Below are positions 5,444 to 6,345 of a stretch of DNA of 6,345 nucleotides, one piece after another. Positions within the stretch are counted from its first letter, which is position 1; every line of letters begins with the position of its first letter. Origin of the DNA: Actinomycetes bacterium (lineage in GTDB: Bacteria; Actinomycetota; Acidimicrobiia; Acidimicrobiales; Acidimicrobiaceae); NCBI GenBank assembly GCA_021819025.1, contig JAKASN010000122.1:1-6345 (forward strand). The letters run 5' to 3'. Below the pieces are notes generated by a model. It saw nothing but the letters and a program-made list of their open reading frames with translations, was not told the DNA's origin and ran no database searches. A program made the position numbers and the translations under genes.

Positions 5444-6178
5444 ATGGGTGAAGTGCACCTGGAGTTGGCAGCCGGGGTCGCCACGATCACCATCGCGGCA
5501 CCCGAGATAAGAAATGGCCTCGATGCACGAATGGGCGCAGCTCTCGAGGAGATCTGCGCAACAATTAATGCTGATCGATCACTTGGAGCAGCAGTGATCC
5601 GAGGGGCGGGCGGGACTTTCTGCTCCGGCGCAGATACTCGCGCTTGGGGACCAGGCTTCGATCCCGCATCGCCGGATGGAGTAGAGCGAGTCGATGCGAT
5701 ATATCGTGCCTTCGTCTCGGTTGGAGATCTCTTGGTGCCCACGGTTGCAGCGGTGCGAGGTGCGGCGGTAGGCGCGGGACTCAACTTGGCAATGGCCGCC
5801 GATCTGAGAATCGTGGCCGATAACGCACGTCTGATGGCAGGTTTCCTCAAGATCGGGATTCATCCCGGGGGCGGATTCTTCAGCCTCCTCAATCGCCTCG
5901 GGTCACGCGATACCACGGTGGCCATGGGGCTCTTCTCCGAGGAGATCTCAGGTTCGGACGCAGCTCGCTTAGGCTTGGCATGGAGGTCAGTTCCCGATGA
6001 AATCGTGGAGTCAACCGCGATGGACTTGGCGAAATCCGCAGCAAAAGATCCAGAACTGACACGCGCCGCACTCAAGAGCTTTCGCACTGAGACGGGACCT
6101 CCCCAGGTGGGATGGCCAGCAGCCCTCGAAATGGAGCGCGGGGTGCAAATGTGGTCACAGAAACGAAAGGCGCTCTAA
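5444..6178 (+). CDS. Enoyl-CoA hydratase/isomerase (crotonase) family protein lacking both canonical catalytic Glu residues
   Basis: This is a 244-residue cytoplasmic crotonase-fold protein, near the usual 250-260. The oxyanion-hole segments are present: GTFCSGADTRAWG (57-69) and GAAVGAGLNLAMAADLRI (106-123), followed by GFLKIGIHPGGGFFSLLNRLG (133-153). Aligned with mitochondrial enoyl-CoA hydratase, the two Glu residues that activate water (20 residues apart: the Glu of G-G-C-E-L and the Glu of P-E-I-L-L-G) are Asn114 and Phe134 here, exactly 20 apart. Acyl-CoA binding is therefore likely, but ordinary hydration is doubtful; isomerase, hydrolase or other crotonase chemistry is possible. The I/L-HPGGG loop is shared, as far as I recall, with some actinobacterial EchA-type proteins annotated only by similarity. 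The start is firm: ATG 6 nt after GGGGAGG. The ABC ATPase gene begins about 20 nt after its stop. Family confidence is high; reaction unknown. Confidence 0.9.
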   Translation: MGEVHLELAAGVATITIAAPEIRNGLDARMGAALEEICATINADRSLGAAVIRGAGGTFCSGADTRAWGPGFDPASPDGVERVDAIYRAFVSVGDLLVPTVAAVRGAAVGAGLNLAMAADLRIVADNARLMAGFLKIGIHPGGGFFSLLNRLGSRDTTVAMGLFSEEISGSDAARLGLAWRSVPDEIVESTAMDLAKSAAKDPELTRAALKSFRTETGPPQVGWPAALEMERGVQMWSQKRKAL

Positions 6179-6197
6179 GTGCCCAGTGGTGTCCACG

Positions 6198-6345
6198 ATG
6201 CCTCTCGTGGCGAGGAACCGAGGATCAAGCGACGCACGATTTCCCGATTCCGAGAAGTCTCCCGGAGTGCTTGAGTTTCGCGAGCTAGAAAAAAGTTATG
6301 GCTCAACACACGCTTTGGACTCCATGTCCTTCGTTGTCAGATCGG
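6198..6345 (+). CDS. ABC transporter ATP-binding protein, N-terminal fragment
   Basis: The window ends about 49 codons into this gene. VLEFRELEKSYGSTHALDSMSFVV (given here as key parts: beta-1 strand LEFREL, A-loop aromatic Tyr in KSYG, then ALDSMSF) is the standard opening of an ABC ATPase; the Walker A motif would follow just past the edge. The start is uncertain: ATG 6198 gives a polar extension of about 23 residues before the domain, whereas GTG 6267 begins directly at it with GAGAAG 9 nt upstream; GTG 6186 and 6189 are also in frame. It lies just after the crotonase-like gene on the same strand, so probably in the same transcript. Substrate and partner permease cannot be told. Confidence 0.75.
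   Translation, partial: MPLVARNRGSSDARFPDSEKSPGVLEFRELEKSYGSTHALDSMSFVVRS

Noticed and set aside
4849..5850. Open frame of 333 codons on the minus strand across moaD, the small gene and the crotonase gene
   Set aside because: It is antisense to three well supported genes; its translation is low-complexity (Ala, Arg, Ser, Pro) with no family resemblance.
1..6345. CRISPR array, tRNA or rRNA gene, insertion sequence, or defence cassette
   Set aside because: No regularly spaced repeats, cloverleaf-like sequence, transposase or recognised defence domain was seen on either strand.

Overview
The window looks like a stretch of chromosome from a moderately GC-rich actinobacterium. The crotonase-like protein with an HPGGG loop, the bacterial AGPS-like flavoprotein, the two-domain TesB-like thioesterase and frequent TTG starts behind GAGG-type ribosome sites all fit that group. 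An acidophilic Acidimicrobiia-type organism is my best guess, but this is an inference from protein style only. No rRNA, tRNA, CRISPR array, insertion sequence or long repeat is visible. Coding density is high and the genes look intact except for the two cut by the window edges.

Left half, minus strand, read from 3645 down to 1: an MFS transporter (2449-3645), an FAD-linked oxidase of the alkyl-dihydroxyacetonephosphate synthase (AGPS) family (785-2365), and a TesB-like acyl-CoA thioesterase that runs off the left edge (start at 695). The gaps are 83 and 89 nt, with no convincing terminator, so a single transcript is plausible. Together they suggest lipid or acyl metabolism (a flavoprotein acting on a lipid-like or hydroxyacid substrate, an acyl-CoA hydrolase, and an exporter), but no pathway can be named.

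The middle (3646-3837) is a divergent intergenic region. It holds plausible promoters in both directions and a perfect 15-bp inverted repeat (6-bp arms) that could be a shared operator.

Right half, plus strand: a membrane protein with a potassium-channel-like pore segment but an atypical TLGF filter (3838-4929), a MoaD-type ubiquitin-like sulfur carrier (4940-5176), a 71-residue protein with a disordered N-terminus and a short coiled coil (5181-5396), a crotonase-fold protein lacking both canonical catalytic glutamates (5444-6178), and the N-terminus of an ABC transporter ATPase cut by the right edge (from about 6198). Gaps range from 4 to 47 nt, so this is probably one operon of functionally mixed genes.

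The points most worth a second look are the channel-like protein with a non-canonical filter, the crotonase with Asn and Phe at the catalytic Glu positions, the AGPS-like enzyme in which an active-site Arg appears to be Ala, and the small coiled-coil protein between moaD and the crotonase gene.
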